From: Candidatus Latescibacterota bacterium
GTDB taxonomy: Bacteria > JAAXHH01
NCBI GenBank assembly: GCA_022823465.1
Contig: JAJEHX010000011.1
Location: forward strand, 1 to 64,000
DNA length: 64,000 bases
Direction: 5' to 3'
Shown: positions 1 through 8,995 of the stretch, piece by piece
Layout of the letters: each line of letters opens with the position of its first letter
Numbering within the stretch: position 1 is the stretch's first letter
Position numbers and translations under genes: made by a program
Notes under the pieces: model-generated
Databases searched by the model: none
The model's input: only the letters and a program-made list of their open reading frames with translations
Told to the model about the DNA's origin: nothing

Positions 1-108
1 AAGATCATCTCCGATACCTTCTCATTTACTGAGATCAACGAGGCATTCACCTATGCGGGCGCGGGTTCTGCAATTCGAGTCGGCCTGGAATTCGACACCG
101 TTCGATGA
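1..108 (+). CDS. C-terminal end of a zinc-type (MDR) alcohol dehydrogenase, partial
   Basis: An open frame runs from the first base to a TGA at 106-108 and encodes 35 residues. It ends in EINEAFTYAGAGSAIRVGLE, which resembles the usual tail of medium-chain zinc-binding dehydrogenases, where an EINEAF helix is followed by a GxAIRxxLEF strand. The catalytic and Rossmann parts lie outside the window, so substrate and cofactor cannot be judged. The call rests on a short tail only; another MDR member (quinone reductase, threonine dehydrogenase) is possible. Confidence 0.5.
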   Translation, partial: KIISDTFSFTEINEAFTYAGAGSAIRVGLEFDTVR

Positions 109-275
109 ATACCGCGCTGTGGATTCGGAAATCAACAGTCGAATAATGTACCGCTGACAGGTTGATCAGACCGAGTGTTGTTTTCAGGGATTCAAGTAAG
201 TATTCAGCATTCGGCATTTCATTAAGGTCCGGAAGATAAATAGCTCCACGTGAATCCGTGCAAGGAGTCACCCCC

Positions 276-1082
276 ATGGCCATGACCGAAGAAGAACGTT
301 TCCGATTCGACCTTTCCGGTTTTCTCGTCCGTCCCGCGATTCTCACCGCGGAAGAAGTCAAAGAAATCCGCGAGCAAATCTACCTGATCAAGCACGATCC
401 TGAAACGCTACCGCCGGAACACCGCGACGTGCCGGGCGGACCGTCGAGCGTCCTGATCGATCATCCGGCCGTCGTGGACGTCATCGAGGAGATCATAAGC
501 CCGGATTTCCGGCTGGAGAACTGTTCCTGCGTGTGGCGCAAGAAGGGGGAAGAGCACGGGGATTTGCACGGGGGCGGTCCGAGACAGATCGATCCTATCT
601 TCGGCTACCGGGTGCAGCGAGAACAAATCTACGCCGGCATGGTGCGGGTGATCTTCGAGTTTACGGATATCCGGCTGGAGGACCAGAGCACGCACTTCGT
701 GGTGGGGAGTCACAAGGCGAATTTCCCCATGCATCCCGACCACATGTCCCTGGAACCGGGCAAGCGCAGCGAATTCCTGATGACTTATGCCTGCCCGGCG
801 GGCAGCGCCGTATTCTTCACCGAGAACACATGTCACGCCGGTCCCGTCTGGAACCGGGACGAGCCCCGCGTTACCGTCCTCAACGCCTATTCCCACCTGG
901 CCACCAACTGGCACCGCCTGAAGACGCCGCCGGAGGTCATTGCCGGACTACCCCGAGAGAAACAGGTCTATTTTCGTGAGCCGTGGATTGCAGATTTCAG
1001 GTCCAGTCCGGCCACGAGAAACACGGCGGATCGGTTCATAGGCAACGACGAACCGCCCATAAACTCCGATAACGAGCCGTAG
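276..1082 (+). CDS. Phytanoyl-CoA dioxygenase (PhyH) family protein
   Basis: This is a 268-residue protein of the Fe(II)/2-oxoglutarate dioxygenase fold. The proximal metal site is in the stretch HGDLHGGG (residues 94-101), so the H-x-D pair could be H94/D96, with H98 an alternative ligand. The distal His is H187 in a CHAGPVW motif, and the 2-oxoglutarate-binding Arg is probably R198. The start is the ATG at 276 because AGGAG lies at 263-267, 8 bases upstream; an in-frame GTG at 258 lies upstream of that site. Family members hydroxylate varied small molecules, and the substrate here is unknown. It is the first of three PhyH paralogues in the window, and its HGGG-type metal loop differs from the WHQD type of the one at 2989-3759. 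Confidence 0.85.
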   Translation: MAMTEEERFRFDLSGFLVRPAILTAEEVKEIREQIYLIKHDPETLPPEHRDVPGGPSSVLIDHPAVVDVIEEIISPDFRLENCSCVWRKKGEEHGDLHGGGPRQIDPIFGYRVQREQIYAGMVRVIFEFTDIRLEDQSTHFVVGSHKANFPMHPDHMSLEPGKRSEFLMTYACPAGSAVFFTENTCHAGPVWNRDEPRVTVLNAYSHLATNWHRLKTPPEVIAGLPREKQVYFREPWIADFRSSPATRNTADRFIGNDEPPINSDNEP

Positions 1083-1106
1083 CGGAAAAACTGTTTTCAC
1101 GAGAAA

Positions 1107-1625
1107 ATGGACTGGATTGCGACAAAACTAGTGATGGAGAATTTAGACCAACGCATAGACAAGTTCGAGTATCGTATGGACCGACAGGAAGACGGCCTGG
1201 GAGTTCTGGTAGAGGCTTGCGCCAGGAACGTAGCGATAGAGTTCGCGGATGATTTAGCCCAAGAACAGGGTCTCGAAATGGTCCGGGTGTTGAGCGGTGC
1301 CGAGATAAGGACATTGGCCAGATCGAAGGCCGCGAGGGACATACCCGCAAACGACCTGCGCAATTTCGGTGCCGCCGATCTGATCATCGAGGCCAGGGAT
1401 GAGGAGGGAGAGACCTGCTTCGTCGTCGTCGAAGTTTCGTATACCGCCAATGGGAGGGATACGAAACGGGCCATCAGGAACGCAGGTTTCATGTCCCGTT
1501 TTACCGGCAAACGCGCGTATTCCGTTGTGGCAGGTCTACGGAGAGACGACAGCATAGAGCATGCCATCGCGTCCGGGGACGTCCAGTGGTATCAACTGGC
1601 TCCTGAAGCACTTGAGGTAAGATAG
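1107..1625 (+). CDS. Small protein with N-terminal coiled coil and PD-(D/E)XK-like core, unknown function
   Basis: The product has 172 residues. The first 35 are charged and heptad-like (LDQRIDKFEYRMDRQED), suggesting a short coiled coil. The rest has an alpha/beta pattern in which ADLIIEA is followed by CFVVVEVSY, the D...ExK arrangement of the restriction-endonuclease-like fold, with Ser in place of the usual Lys. This resembles DUF3782-type uncharacterised proteins. The gene follows the PhyH gene after 24 bases on the same strand, so cotranscription is possible but a functional link is not evident. ATG 1134 is an alternative start. An active nuclease is doubtful given the missing Lys. Confidence 0.6.
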   Translation: MDWIATKLVMENLDQRIDKFEYRMDRQEDGLGVLVEACARNVAIEFADDLAQEQGLEMVRVLSGAEIRTLARSKAARDIPANDLRNFGAADLIIEARDEEGETCFVVVEVSYTANGRDTKRAIRNAGFMSRFTGKRAYSVVAGLRRDDSIEHAIASGDVQWYQLAPEALEVR

Positions 1626-1674
1626 CGGTGGCCTTTAGGACCATTGGGACGGCCGCCAGGGCCGACTGTGGCCC

Positions 1675-2892
1675 CTACGGCCGTACGACCGAACCGTCGG
1701 CTCTTCGATCCTCCGCGGCGTATCGAGGCCTGGCCGCTTCGTCTGCGTCGATGAGTTTTGTGGCCGCATCTTCGTCGATATCCAGCCCCAATCCAGGATT
1801 GTCGTTGGCGTAAAGGTGTCCGTCCTCCAGCACGCAGGCCCCGGGAAACGCCGCGTATTCTTCCTCGCTGAAGGTATTCTCTTCCTGGATCCCGAAACTC
1901 CAGCTAGCCATGTCGAGGTGGACGGCTGCGGCCTGGTTGACCGGGTCGTTGTCGCCCCCTTCCTGCCAGGCGGTGTTGATGCCGAATGATTCGCACAGGT
2001 TCGCGATCTTCCGGCACGGCGTGATGCCGCCCGCCTTGGATACACGCACGCGGACGTAGTCGATGAGACGCTCGGTGATGAGGGGCATCCATTCGTGGGG
2101 ATTGACGAAAAGCTCCCCCATGGCCTGCGGCGTCGTGCACTGTTCCCTGATCAGGCGGTACCACTGCACTTGTTCCGGCGGCAGTACGTCCTCCAGGAAG
2201 AAGATGCGGTAGGGTTCCAGGCGCTTGGACAGGGTCACGGCGGACTGCGGGCGCAGGTGTTCGTGCACGTCGTGGGTCAGCTTGGGGCCGAAACCGAGCT
2301 TCGAACGCAGGTACTCGAACATGTTCGGAATGGCCTCGATGTAGGCCTCGTCGTCGAAGACTTGGTCGGCGGGCCAGGCGTTGGCAGGGCGAGGCGCTTC
2401 GTCCGATGGAATGAATCCACCGCCGCCGTAACCACCCAGCTGGCAGCGCACCACGGGAAAACCTTCGTCGAGATAGCCTTGCACGGCTTCCAAGAGGGCC
2501 TCCGGCGTGCCGCCGCCCGCGTGGGCGTAGCAGGGCACGGCGCTCCGGCAGGCGCCGCCGAGGAGCTGATAGACGGGCATCCCGGCCTCTTTGCCCTTGA
2601 TGTCCCACAGGGCCATGTCTATCCCGGACAGGGCCGTGTTGGTGATGGCGCCGTTGCGCCAGTATCCGCTCGTGTAGAAGGTCTGCCAGGTGTCCTCGAT
2701 GCGGCTGACGTCGCGCCCGATGAGCTTCGGGGCGAGCATGGACTCGACGGCCTCGATGACGGCGCGCTGGTGGTAGTGGTCGCTCGCCGAACCGATGCCG
2801 TACAGCCCCGACTGGTTGGTTTCGATCTTGACGATGCCCCAGGTGCCGTTCGATCGGGTCCGGATGCACTTCACCCCGGTGATGGTGGTCAC
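1675..2892 (-). CDS. Enolase-superfamily protein, mannonate dehydratase (ManD/RspA)-like
   Basis: The product has 405 residues and the two-domain organisation of the enolase superfamily. Metal ligands can be placed: D208 in the HDVHEHL motif, E234 in FFLEDVL and E260 in MGELFV. H210 corresponds to the acid/base His of ManD. The C-terminus reads DRRADGSVVRP, similar to the tail of RspA/ManD proteins. At the position where ManD proteins usually carry a His near the seventh strand, this protein reads AWQEGGDNDPVNQ, so it may belong to a low-activity or different-substrate branch. It is the last gene of a minus-strand group with an SDR (3759-4517) and a PhyH (2989-3759), consistent with catabolism of a sugar acid or related polyol. 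Dehydratase of a sugar acid is an inference. Confidence 0.85.
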   Translation of the reverse strand: MTTITGVKCIRTRSNGTWGIVKIETNQSGLYGIGSASDHYHQRAVIEAVESMLAPKLIGRDVSRIEDTWQTFYTSGYWRNGAITNTALSGIDMALWDIKGKEAGMPVYQLLGGACRSAVPCYAHAGGGTPEALLEAVQGYLDEGFPVVRCQLGGYGGGGFIPSDEAPRPANAWPADQVFDDEAYIEAIPNMFEYLRSKLGFGPKLTHDVHEHLRPQSAVTLSKRLEPYRIFFLEDVLPPEQVQWYRLIREQCTTPQAMGELFVNPHEWMPLITERLIDYVRVRVSKAGGITPCRKIANLCESFGINTAWQEGGDNDPVNQAAAVHLDMASWSFGIQEENTFSEEEYAAFPGACVLEDGHLYANDNPGLGLDIDEDAATKLIDADEAARPRYAAEDRRADGSVVRP

Positions 2893-2988
2893 GGTCCGCT
2901 CCTTTGCATGCTGCTTCTACGCTTCTAATCGAATACGCGCCTGCTGATTCAGGTACTGTGGAATATGATCCGTCAGATGCTGGCGCTT

Positions 2989-3759
2989 CTAACCGCCCGT
3001 TACCCGCTCGCCGTCCACGAGAAAGGGTTCCGCATTGCTCCAGTTCCGCGTGCCGTCCTCGGTGAGTATCGGCTCGGCGGAGTACTGGGTGAGGTAAACG
3101 CGACGCCAACCGTCGGAGGTATTCGTGCTGCTGCGATGGAAGGAGACGCTGGAGAACACCAGGATGCTTCCGGCCGGCGCGATCACGGGTACACCGGGGT
3201 CATCGCCGTAATAACCGATCTTGTCGTTCGATTCGTCCAGAATGCTGTGTTCCTGGCGGTGGCGTGTTCCCGCGCGGGAAAAGGGAAGGACATAGACCGT
3301 GCCGTTCTCCTCGCTCACGTCGTCCAGGGCCGCCCAGCAGCTCATGTAGGGACGATGGTCGAACCCCACGTAGCCCGAGTCCTGGTGCCAGCCGAACTTC
3401 ATGCCGACCTCGGGGCCCTTCACCACGAACTGCTCGTGGAAGAGGTAGGCGGTATCGCCGAGCGTACTCCGGCAGATCTCGGCCATGAGATCGCTGAAGA
3501 TATACGGGCGCAAGCTGGGATTCTCCCGGTGCTTGTTGGAAACGAAATACCGTTTGCCCTTGTGGTTGATGCCCCGCGTAGTTTCGGACGCCTCGGCCAT
3601 CTGGGCTTCCATCTCGGCCGTCAGCCGGTCGCACTCCCCGCGGATGTACGCCAGCATCGCGTCATCTAGGGCCGACTCGAGGATGAAGTATCCTTCCTCC
3701 TGGTACTGCTGTTTTTGTGCATCGGTGATTTCGACTGGTGCGGACCTGATCTGCGTCAT
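2989..3759 (-). CDS. Phytanoyl-CoA dioxygenase (PhyH) family protein
   Basis: This 256-residue Fe(II)/2-oxoglutarate dioxygenase has a textbook metal triad: H125 and D127 in GWHQDSG, and H208 in VSFHRSS. R219 or R220 is the likely 2-oxoglutarate anchor. The ATG overlaps the stop of the upstream SDR gene in a TAATG arrangement (3757-3761), so translation is probably coupled. Together with the SDR and the ManD-like gene downstream, it looks like one step in oxidation of a small metabolite. The substrate cannot be deduced. No signal peptide is visible, so it should be cytoplasmic. Confidence 0.9.
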   Translation of the reverse strand: MTQIRSAPVEITDAQKQQYQEEGYFILESALDDAMLAYIRGECDRLTAEMEAQMAEASETTRGINHKGKRYFVSNKHRENPSLRPYIFSDLMAEICRSTLGDTAYLFHEQFVVKGPEVGMKFGWHQDSGYVGFDHRPYMSCWAALDDVSEENGTVYVLPFSRAGTRHRQEHSILDESNDKIGYYGDDPGVPVIAPAGSILVFSSVSFHRSSTNTSDGWRRVYLTQYSAEPILTEDGTRNWSNAEPFLVDGERVTGG

Positions 3760-4517
3760 TATCCTCGTCCTATGTAGGGCATGGTGGTCGCCATGACCGT
3801 GATGAACTGAACGTTGGCGTCGAGGGGCAGCCCGGCCATGAAGACGACGGCGTCGGCCACGTTCTGCACGTGCATCCGTGCCTCGGGTACCAGGTCGCCG
3901 TTGGGCTGCAGGATGCCTTCCTTCATACGCTCCGTCATCTCGGTGGCTGCATTGCCGATGTCGATCTGTCCGCAGGCGATGTTATACTTCCGGCCATCTA
4001 AGGAAGTCGAACGCGTCAAACCAGTTACGGCGTGCTTCGTGGCCGTGTATGGCGCTGAATTCGGCCGCGGGACCTGTGCGGAAACCGACCCGTTGTTGAT
4101 GATCCGTCCGCCCTGCGGGTCCTGGTCCTTCATGATCTTGAAGGCTTCCTTCGTGCAGAGGAAGGGACCTGTCAGGTTGACGTCCACCACGGTCTGCCAC
4201 TGCTCGGCAGTCAGGTCCTCGAGGAGGACTGCGGGGGCGCCCGTTCCCGCGTTGTTGAACAGCAGATCCAGCCGTCCGTAGACTTCTCTGGTCCGGGCGA
4301 AAAGCGCTTCGACTTCAGATGCGACGCCCACGTCCGTTGGGACGGCCAGCAACCGGTCGGCCTTGTCGCCGGCCTCGGAGATGGTGGATTCCAGCGCTTC
4401 TTTTCTCCTTCCGGCCAGGACCACGCTGTAACCGTTGTCAAGCAATGCCAGGGCACAGGACTTCCCAATACCCGATCCCGCGCCGGTGACGAGGGCGACT
4501 TTAGTAGAATCGCTCAT
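3759..4517 (-). CDS. Short-chain dehydrogenase/reductase (SDR) family oxidoreductase
   Basis: This is a classical SDR of 252 residues. The cofactor loop TGAGSGIG is at 11-18, NNAG at 88-91, N114 follows in VDVNLTG, and the catalytic Ser (S144 or S146), Y157 and K161 sit in [20 protein letters not shown]37-R38 after the second strand suggest NADP preference, which is an inference. The ATG at 4517 is chosen over an in-frame GTG at 4535 because CTCCC (GGGAG on the coding strand) lies at 4524-4528. The gene heads the three-gene group with a PhyH and a ManD-like enzyme, a pattern that suggests polyol, sugar-acid or alcohol oxidation. Confidence 0.9.
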   Translation of the reverse strand: MSDSTKVALVTGAGSGIGKSCALALLDNGYSVVLAGRRKEALESTISEAGDKADRLLAVPTDVGVASEVEALFARTREVYGRLDLLFNNAGTGAPAVLLEDLTAEQWQTVVDVNLTGPFLCTKEAFKIMKDQDPQGGRIINNGSVSAQVPRPNSAPYTATKHAVTGLTRSTSLDGRKYNIACGQIDIGNAATEMTERMKEGILQPNGDLVPEARMHVQNVADAVVFMAGLPLDANVQFITVMATTMPYIGRG

Positions 4518-4676
4518 GTTGCACTCCCTTAGCACGATAGTAGACGTTCACATTAAATCAGGGTTCGTCAAATCAGGGTTGTAGATACTTTGTATATACG
4601 CATGCTGGAGATGGCTGTCCTGGATTCCTGTCAGCAATGCAACTAACAAATCCATCAAGCTTCCGGCAATCCTTTT

Positions 4677-4734
4677 TCACGAATATGGATCCGAGGTCAT
4701 AAGGACATCATCCCTCACGAATACGGATCCGCGG
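4677..4734 (-). repeat. 38-bp-offset direct repeat of the 3' end of the DppC-type gene, including its stop codon
   Basis: TCACGAATACGGATCC at 4715-4730 is the reverse complement of the last codons plus TGA of the permease gene. A near-identical copy, TCACGAATATGGATCC, lies at 4677-4692, just beyond the gene end. Each copy therefore carries a stop codon in the permease orientation. It is one of a series of gene-tail repeats in this window, each with its own unit. Confidence 0.75.
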
Positions 4735-5803
4735 CATCCCGCAGGGCATCACCCAGGAAGTTGAAGGAGATCACCACGCCCAGCACCGGTGCGGCGGGGA
4801 AGAGCAGCCAGGGGTGGTTCAGGAGCACCGTCACGCGCTGCGCCTCCTCGAGCAGAACGCCCCAGCTGGTCATGGGCGGCCGGATGCCCAGGCCCAGGAA
4901 GCTCAGGGCCGTCTCGCCCAGGATCATGCCCGGGATGGCCAGTGTGGCCACGACGATGATGTGGCTGTAACAACCGGGTAGCAGGTGGCGCGAAATGATG
5001 TGCCAGTGTCCCGCGCCGGCGGAACGCGCCGCCGTCGTGTAGTCCTGCTCGCGGAAAACGAGCACCTTGCCCCTGACTTCGCGGGCCAGGCCGCCCCAGC
5101 TGATAATAGACAGGATGATCGTGATACCCAGGTAGGTCTCCACGCTCGTCCATCCGGCGGGGAGCGCCGCTCCGAGCGCCATCCAGAGTGGGATCGGAGG
5201 GAAGGAGGCCAGGATCTCGACGACGCGCTGCAGGGCGTGATCGATCCAGCCGCCGAAGTATCCTGACAGGGTGCCGAGGACGGATCCGAGGATCAGGCTG
5301 AGGAAGACGCCGATGATGCCCACCGTCAGCGAAACGCGGGCGCCGTGGAAGATGCGCGAGAGCAGGTCGCGACCCATGCGGTCCGTACCAAGCAGGTACA
5401 TGGGACCCTCGGAATGAACCAGCCTGAAATCTCCGCTGCCGTCCCGCGACAGAAACCGGACCGGGAAACGTTGCGTCCGATCCGTCTCGTACTCCAGTTC
5501 CAGGGTTACCGGGTTCTGCGTGGAAGTCAGTCCGTAGACGTAGAATCCGCCGGACCAGTCGAACTGTACTTCCTGGGGCGGAAGGTACCGGACTTGGATC
5601 CGGATGTCGTTATGATCGTACGGGGAGAAATACCCGGCGAATATGGCCACGAGGTAGAACATGCCGAGGATGACCGCCGCCGCGATCCCCATCCGGTTCT
5701 TCCGGAACCTGCGCCAGATCAGCGTGCGGTAGCTTAAGTAGCCCGCATCCTGTACCGCTTCTGTCTGGCCGGCTGTGGTTGCGGTCATGGGATTACTCCG
5801 CAT
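4715..5803 (-). CDS. Peptide-type ABC transporter permease (DppC/OppC-like)
   Basis: This 362-residue inner-membrane permease belongs to the binding-protein-dependent family. The first membrane segment is around residues 38-58 (IAAAVILGMFYLVAIFAGYF). A soluble stretch of about 90 residues follows, longer than in DppC and more like the extended OppC subfamily. The LLGTDRMGRD motif precedes the core membrane domain, and the EAA loop (AARSAGAGHWHIISRHLLP) contacts the ATPases. It is the last gene of the operon DppD-DppF-binding protein-DppB-DppC reading from 11100. Peptide, nickel or oligosaccharide cargo are all possible for this family. Confidence 0.9.
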   Translation of the reverse strand: MRSNPMTATTAGQTEAVQDAGYLSYRTLIWRRFRKNRMGIAAAVILGMFYLVAIFAGYFSPYDHNDIRIQVRYLPPQEVQFDWSGGFYVYGLTSTQNPVTLELEYETDRTQRFPVRFLSRDGSGDFRLVHSEGPMYLLGTDRMGRDLLSRIFHGARVSLTVGIIGVFLSLILGSVLGTLSGYFGGWIDHALQRVVEILASFPPIPLWMALGAALPAGWTSVETYLGITIILSIISWGGLAREVRGKVLVFREQDYTTAARSAGAGHWHIISRHLLPGCYSHIIVVATLAIPGMILGETALSFLGLGIRPPMTSWGVLLEEAQRVTVLLNHPWLLFPAAPVLGVVISFNFLGDALRDAADPYS

Positions 5804-5832
5804 TCTCCGTGCATTCGAACGTATATTCTGCG

Positions 5833-5895
5833 TGTTCTGCCGGGCTCACCGCCTGTTCTGCCGGACGCGCCGCCTGTTCTGCCGGACACGCCGCA
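5833..5895 (-). repeat. Three tandem 21-bp repeats behind the DppB-type gene
   Basis: Three consecutive 21-bp units start with TGTTCTGCCGG at 5833, 5854 and 5875. They lie in the gap between the DppC start and the DppB stop at 5927, that is, immediately 3' of DppB in its own orientation. The last two units differ at three positions. The sequence is not shared with other repeats in the window. Confidence 0.85.
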
Positions 5896-5926
5896 TACGT
5901 CCACGTTCTCTACACAGATGGCAGGT

Positions 5927-6913
5927 CTACTCATACCGTATCCTCGGGTCCGCCCAGGCCAGCGCGATGTCGGCCAGGATGTTGCCGATGATCAGGAGCA
6001 GGCTGAACATCATCAGCAGGGTGCCGGCCAGGTAGATGTCTTCGGCGACCAGGGCCCGCAATAGCAGCGGCCCCACCGTGGGCAGGCCCAGGACGATCGC
6101 CACGATTGTGGCCCCGGAGAGGATGTTCGGCAGGCTCATGCCCAGGATCGTGATCAGCGGGTTGATGGCGATGCGCGCCGCGTGCTTGATGACGACGACG
6201 GATTCCTTGAGGCCCTTGGCCCGGGCCGTCTGGACAAATGGCTGGCCGAGGACGTCCAGGAGATTGCCCCGCATGATGCGCATCAGGCCGGCCGTGCCGT
6301 TGATGCCCACTACAATGACCGGGATCCAGAGATGTTTCAGGAAATCGACGAGCTTGTCCCATGTCCAGGGCGCGCCTTCGTATTCGCTCGAAAAGAGGCC
6401 GAACAGGGGGATCCTGTAGATCTCGAACACGAAGACCAGGAGGGCCAGGGCCAGGAGGAACCCCGGCATGGACATGCCGATGAAGCTGATGAAGGACAGC
6501 ACGTTGTCGGACAGGCGGTACTGGTGGGTGGCCGAGTAGATGCCGATAGGGATCGCCACGGCGTAGGTGAACAACAGGGCGCCCAGGGCAATCAGCACAG
6601 TAAAGGCGAGCCGGTCCCAGATCAACTGGTTGACTTCCTGTTCGTATTCGAAGGATTCGCCGAAATCGCCCACGACGAAACCCGAGATCCAGTTCACGTA
6701 CTGCCGCCACATGGGCTGGTCCAGGCCGTAGCGTTCCCGCAACTCGTCGATGCGGGCGATGGAACTGCTGTCGCCGTACATCTCTTCCAGTTCCTGGATC
6801 TTGCGGTCCAGGAAGTCGCCCTCCGGCAACTGGATGATGACGAACCCGATCATCGAAATGGCCAGGAGGGTCGGGATGGCGAGGAGGCAGCGTTGTATGA
6901 CGTAGGTAATCAT
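5927..6913 (-). CDS. Peptide-type ABC transporter permease (DppB-like)
   Basis: The product is a 328-residue membrane protein typical of DppB. Membrane segment 1 is at about residues 9-28 (CLLAIPTLLAISMIGFVIIQ), followed by a periplasmic region and five more segments. The EAA motif QTARAKGLKESVVVIKHAAR lies near residue 235. It pairs with the DppC-like permease downstream to form the translocation pore. An insert of about 60 residues after the first helix (DFLDRKIQELEEMYGD...) contains a Glu-rich, possibly coiled stretch, as in the longer subfamily of this transporter type. It lies 66 bases after the binding-protein gene and is probably cotranscribed with it. Confidence 0.9.
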   Translation of the reverse strand: MITYVIQRCLLAIPTLLAISMIGFVIIQLPEGDFLDRKIQELEEMYGDSSSIARIDELRERYGLDQPMWRQYVNWISGFVVGDFGESFEYEQEVNQLIWDRLAFTVLIALGALLFTYAVAIPIGIYSATHQYRLSDNVLSFISFIGMSMPGFLLALALLVFVFEIYRIPLFGLFSSEYEGAPWTWDKLVDFLKHLWIPVIVVGINGTAGLMRIMRGNLLDVLGQPFVQTARAKGLKESVVVIKHAARIAINPLITILGMSLPNILSGATIVAIVLGLPTVGPLLLRALVAEDIYLAGTLLMMFSLLLIIGNILADIALAWADPRIRYE

Positions 6914-6979
6914 GGGTGATACAAATGGCTATGCCGCGGTCTGTGGATTGCCCGGAACGCGGTTTATGTGATCATCCCT

Positions 6980-8923
6980 TCAGTCGATGTAGAACTGTTC
7001 GGGAAAACTCGTCGCGGGGCCCACGATCGCCCACGGTCCGAGGATACCCGAGTCCGGTACGTTGTGGAAGTTGTTCTTCACGATGACGGGCTTGGGCGTG
7101 CGCGCCACGGTGCCCAGGTGAAAGGGTCCGTGCTCGATGTGGATCCGCACGGCGTCCTGTACGAGGCGGTGCCGGGCCTCCAGGTCCTTCTCGTGCTTGA
7201 TCCGGTCGTAGAGATCGAGCAGTTCCACCATGACGCCCGTGGGCGCTTCGCCCCTTTCGCCGCCCGACTCGTACCATTTGCCCACCTGGGGGTGCCAGTA
7301 CTTGCCGGACGTCGGAAATACCCAATCGGGGTAGGTGAACAGGTCCATCTCCGCCTCGCCGTGGAGATGGGCGGTGAACTCGCCCAGGTCCCGCCGCAGT
7401 TTCAGTTCGGCGCCGGGCGGCGTGTGGACGAGGACGTCCAGCCCCAGTTCCCGCCATCCCTCGGCCACGATCAGGGCGACGTCGTTTTCGTGGGCGATGT
7501 GCGCCGCCGCCGGCGCGTCCAGGACGAGGGTCAGCCGCTGTCCGTCGGGGCGGAGCCGGTACCCCTCGGCGTCGCGGCGGATAAGGCCCATCTCGTCCAG
7601 GAGCCGGTTCCCCGTCCGCAGGTCATAGTCCGCGTCGACGGCCTTCCACATTTCGAATAGCCGTGCGCCTTCTTCGCTCAGGAAATGCCATCCCTCCTCG
7701 CTCACGGTGGCGCCCTGCGGCGCTGCGAGTCCCTTAAAGGCAACGGCATTGCATTTCTCGCGGTCGATGGCCGCGGCGAGGGACTTACGGAACCGCTGGT
7801 CCCGAATCAGGCCGCGGAGGACCGGGTCGTTGTCAGACCAGTTCAGGTTGATCGCGGGGTCCGCGCCGGAGGCGCTCTCCCACAACTTGACACGGTAATC
7901 CCCCTTTTCCCGGCTCTCCATGAAGAGCGAGAAATCGCGGAGTTCGAGATCGCGGAACTGGCAGTCCACCTCGCCGGCCAAGACCCGCAGTACGCGGATC
8001 TGCGATTCGGGGACCAGGGTCGTGACCACGCGGTCGATGTAGGGCAGTTGCCGCCCGTCGTCGTCCACGACGTAGTAGTAGGGGTTGCGTTCCAGGATCA
8101 CCCGAAAACCGCCCTTCTCGATACGGGTGATCGTCCACGGCCACAGGGAGGGCTTTTCCGGGTTGCGCTGGGGCAGTCTGTGCTTCTCGTACAGGACGAA
8201 ATCGTCCACGTCGGCGTTGTGGTCCGGGTGGAACTGCTTCATGTAGTGTTCCGGCACGTTATATTCTTCGCTCCACCAGAAGCCGGTCGCCAGCCAAAGG
8301 GGCACGAGCCAGTTGGGTCCGGCGAACTTCATGACGATGGTGTAGTCGTCGGGGGTTTCGACTTCCATGGGCTTGCCGTCCACGAGGCACCATACGGGCG
8401 GCGGATACCGGTGGCGGTCGTCGAGACACAGGTCGTACCAGGTCTGGAAAGAGGCCGAGGTATAGGGATGGCCGTCGGACCAACGGACGCCCTCACGCAG
8501 TTTGAGCGTCAATACCGTGCCGTCCTCATTGAATGCCCACGATTCCGCCAGGCCCGGCTCGAGGCCCGTGGTCATCCGGTTCCACCGGATCAGCGGCGCG
8601 TATCCGGCAATCATCTTCCAGGAACCGAGATCGGTGTTGTTGTGTAGCTTCCGCCAGGTCCCGCCGTAGACCCCGGAACCGTCGTACCCTTCATAGTCGT
8701 TTTTGGCCACGAGGGGGTTGGCCGGTATCCGTTCCTGAAGGGGCGGCAGGGTGCCTTCTGCCACCCGCGCGGCCAATTCGGGCGCCTCCAGCGACGTTCG
8801 GTCTATGGTTCCGGAGATCGATGGACCCGAAGCGGATTTGCTATCACCGCCGGCGCAGGCCAGCATCCCGAACAGGGCCGTCAATGGCAGCACGTTCAGC
8901 AGCTTCTTTTGGTTTCGTCTCAT
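6980..8923 (-). CDS. Extracellular solute-binding protein, family 5 (lipoprotein)
   Basis: This is a large (647 residues) DppA/OppA-type substrate-binding protein. A lipoprotein signal peptide is visible: basic MRRNQKK, a hydrophobic core, then MLACAGGDS with Cys as the acylation site. Family-5 features include ESWAFNEDGTVLTLKLREGV and SDGHPYTSASFQTWYD. The ATG at 8923 is preferred over the GTG at 8938 because GGAG (8930-8933) precedes it by 6 bases. It is longer than E. coli DppA (about 535), like the subfamily paired with long permeases. It captures cargo in the periplasm for the two permeases downstream; the ligand is unknown. Confidence 0.9.
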   Translation of the reverse strand: MRRNQKKLLNVLPLTALFGMLACAGGDSKSASGPSISGTIDRTSLEAPELAARVAEGTLPPLQERIPANPLVAKNDYEGYDGSGVYGGTWRKLHNNTDLGSWKMIAGYAPLIRWNRMTTGLEPGLAESWAFNEDGTVLTLKLREGVRWSDGHPYTSASFQTWYDLCLDDRHRYPPPVWCLVDGKPMEVETPDDYTIVMKFAGPNWLVPLWLATGFWWSEEYNVPEHYMKQFHPDHNADVDDFVLYEKHRLPQRNPEKPSLWPWTITRIEKGGFRVILERNPYYYVVDDDGRQLPYIDRVVTTLVPESQIRVLRVLAGEVDCQFRDLELRDFSLFMESREKGDYRVKLWESASGADPAINLNWSDNDPVLRGLIRDQRFRKSLAAAIDREKCNAVAFKGLAAPQGATVSEEGWHFLSEEGARLFEMWKAVDADYDLRTGNRLLDEMGLIRRDAEGYRLRPDGQRLTLVLDAPAAAHIAHENDVALIVAEGWRELGLDVLVHTPPGAELKLRRDLGEFTAHLHGEAEMDLFTYPDWVFPTSGKYWHPQVGKWYESGGERGEAPTGVMVELLDLYDRIKHEKDLEARHRLVQDAVRIHIEHGPFHLGTVARTPKPVIVKNNFHNVPDSGILGPWAIVGPATSFPEQFYID

Positions 8924-8949
8924 TCTTGACTCCAACACGGGCGCACCGG

Positions 8950-8995
8950 TCGGCTCAAATCCCCAGCAGGGATCGGCTCAAATCCCCTGAAGGGA
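8950..8995 (-). repeat. Two tandem 23-bp repeats spanning the stop codon of the DppF-type gene
   Basis: TCGGCTCAAATCCCC occurs at 8950-8964 and again at 8973-8987, with similar flanks giving 23-bp units. The TCA at 8978-8980 is the stop codon of the ATPase gene in complement. The second copy, lying 3' of the gene, repeats the stop and the preceding codons. Confidence 0.8.
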
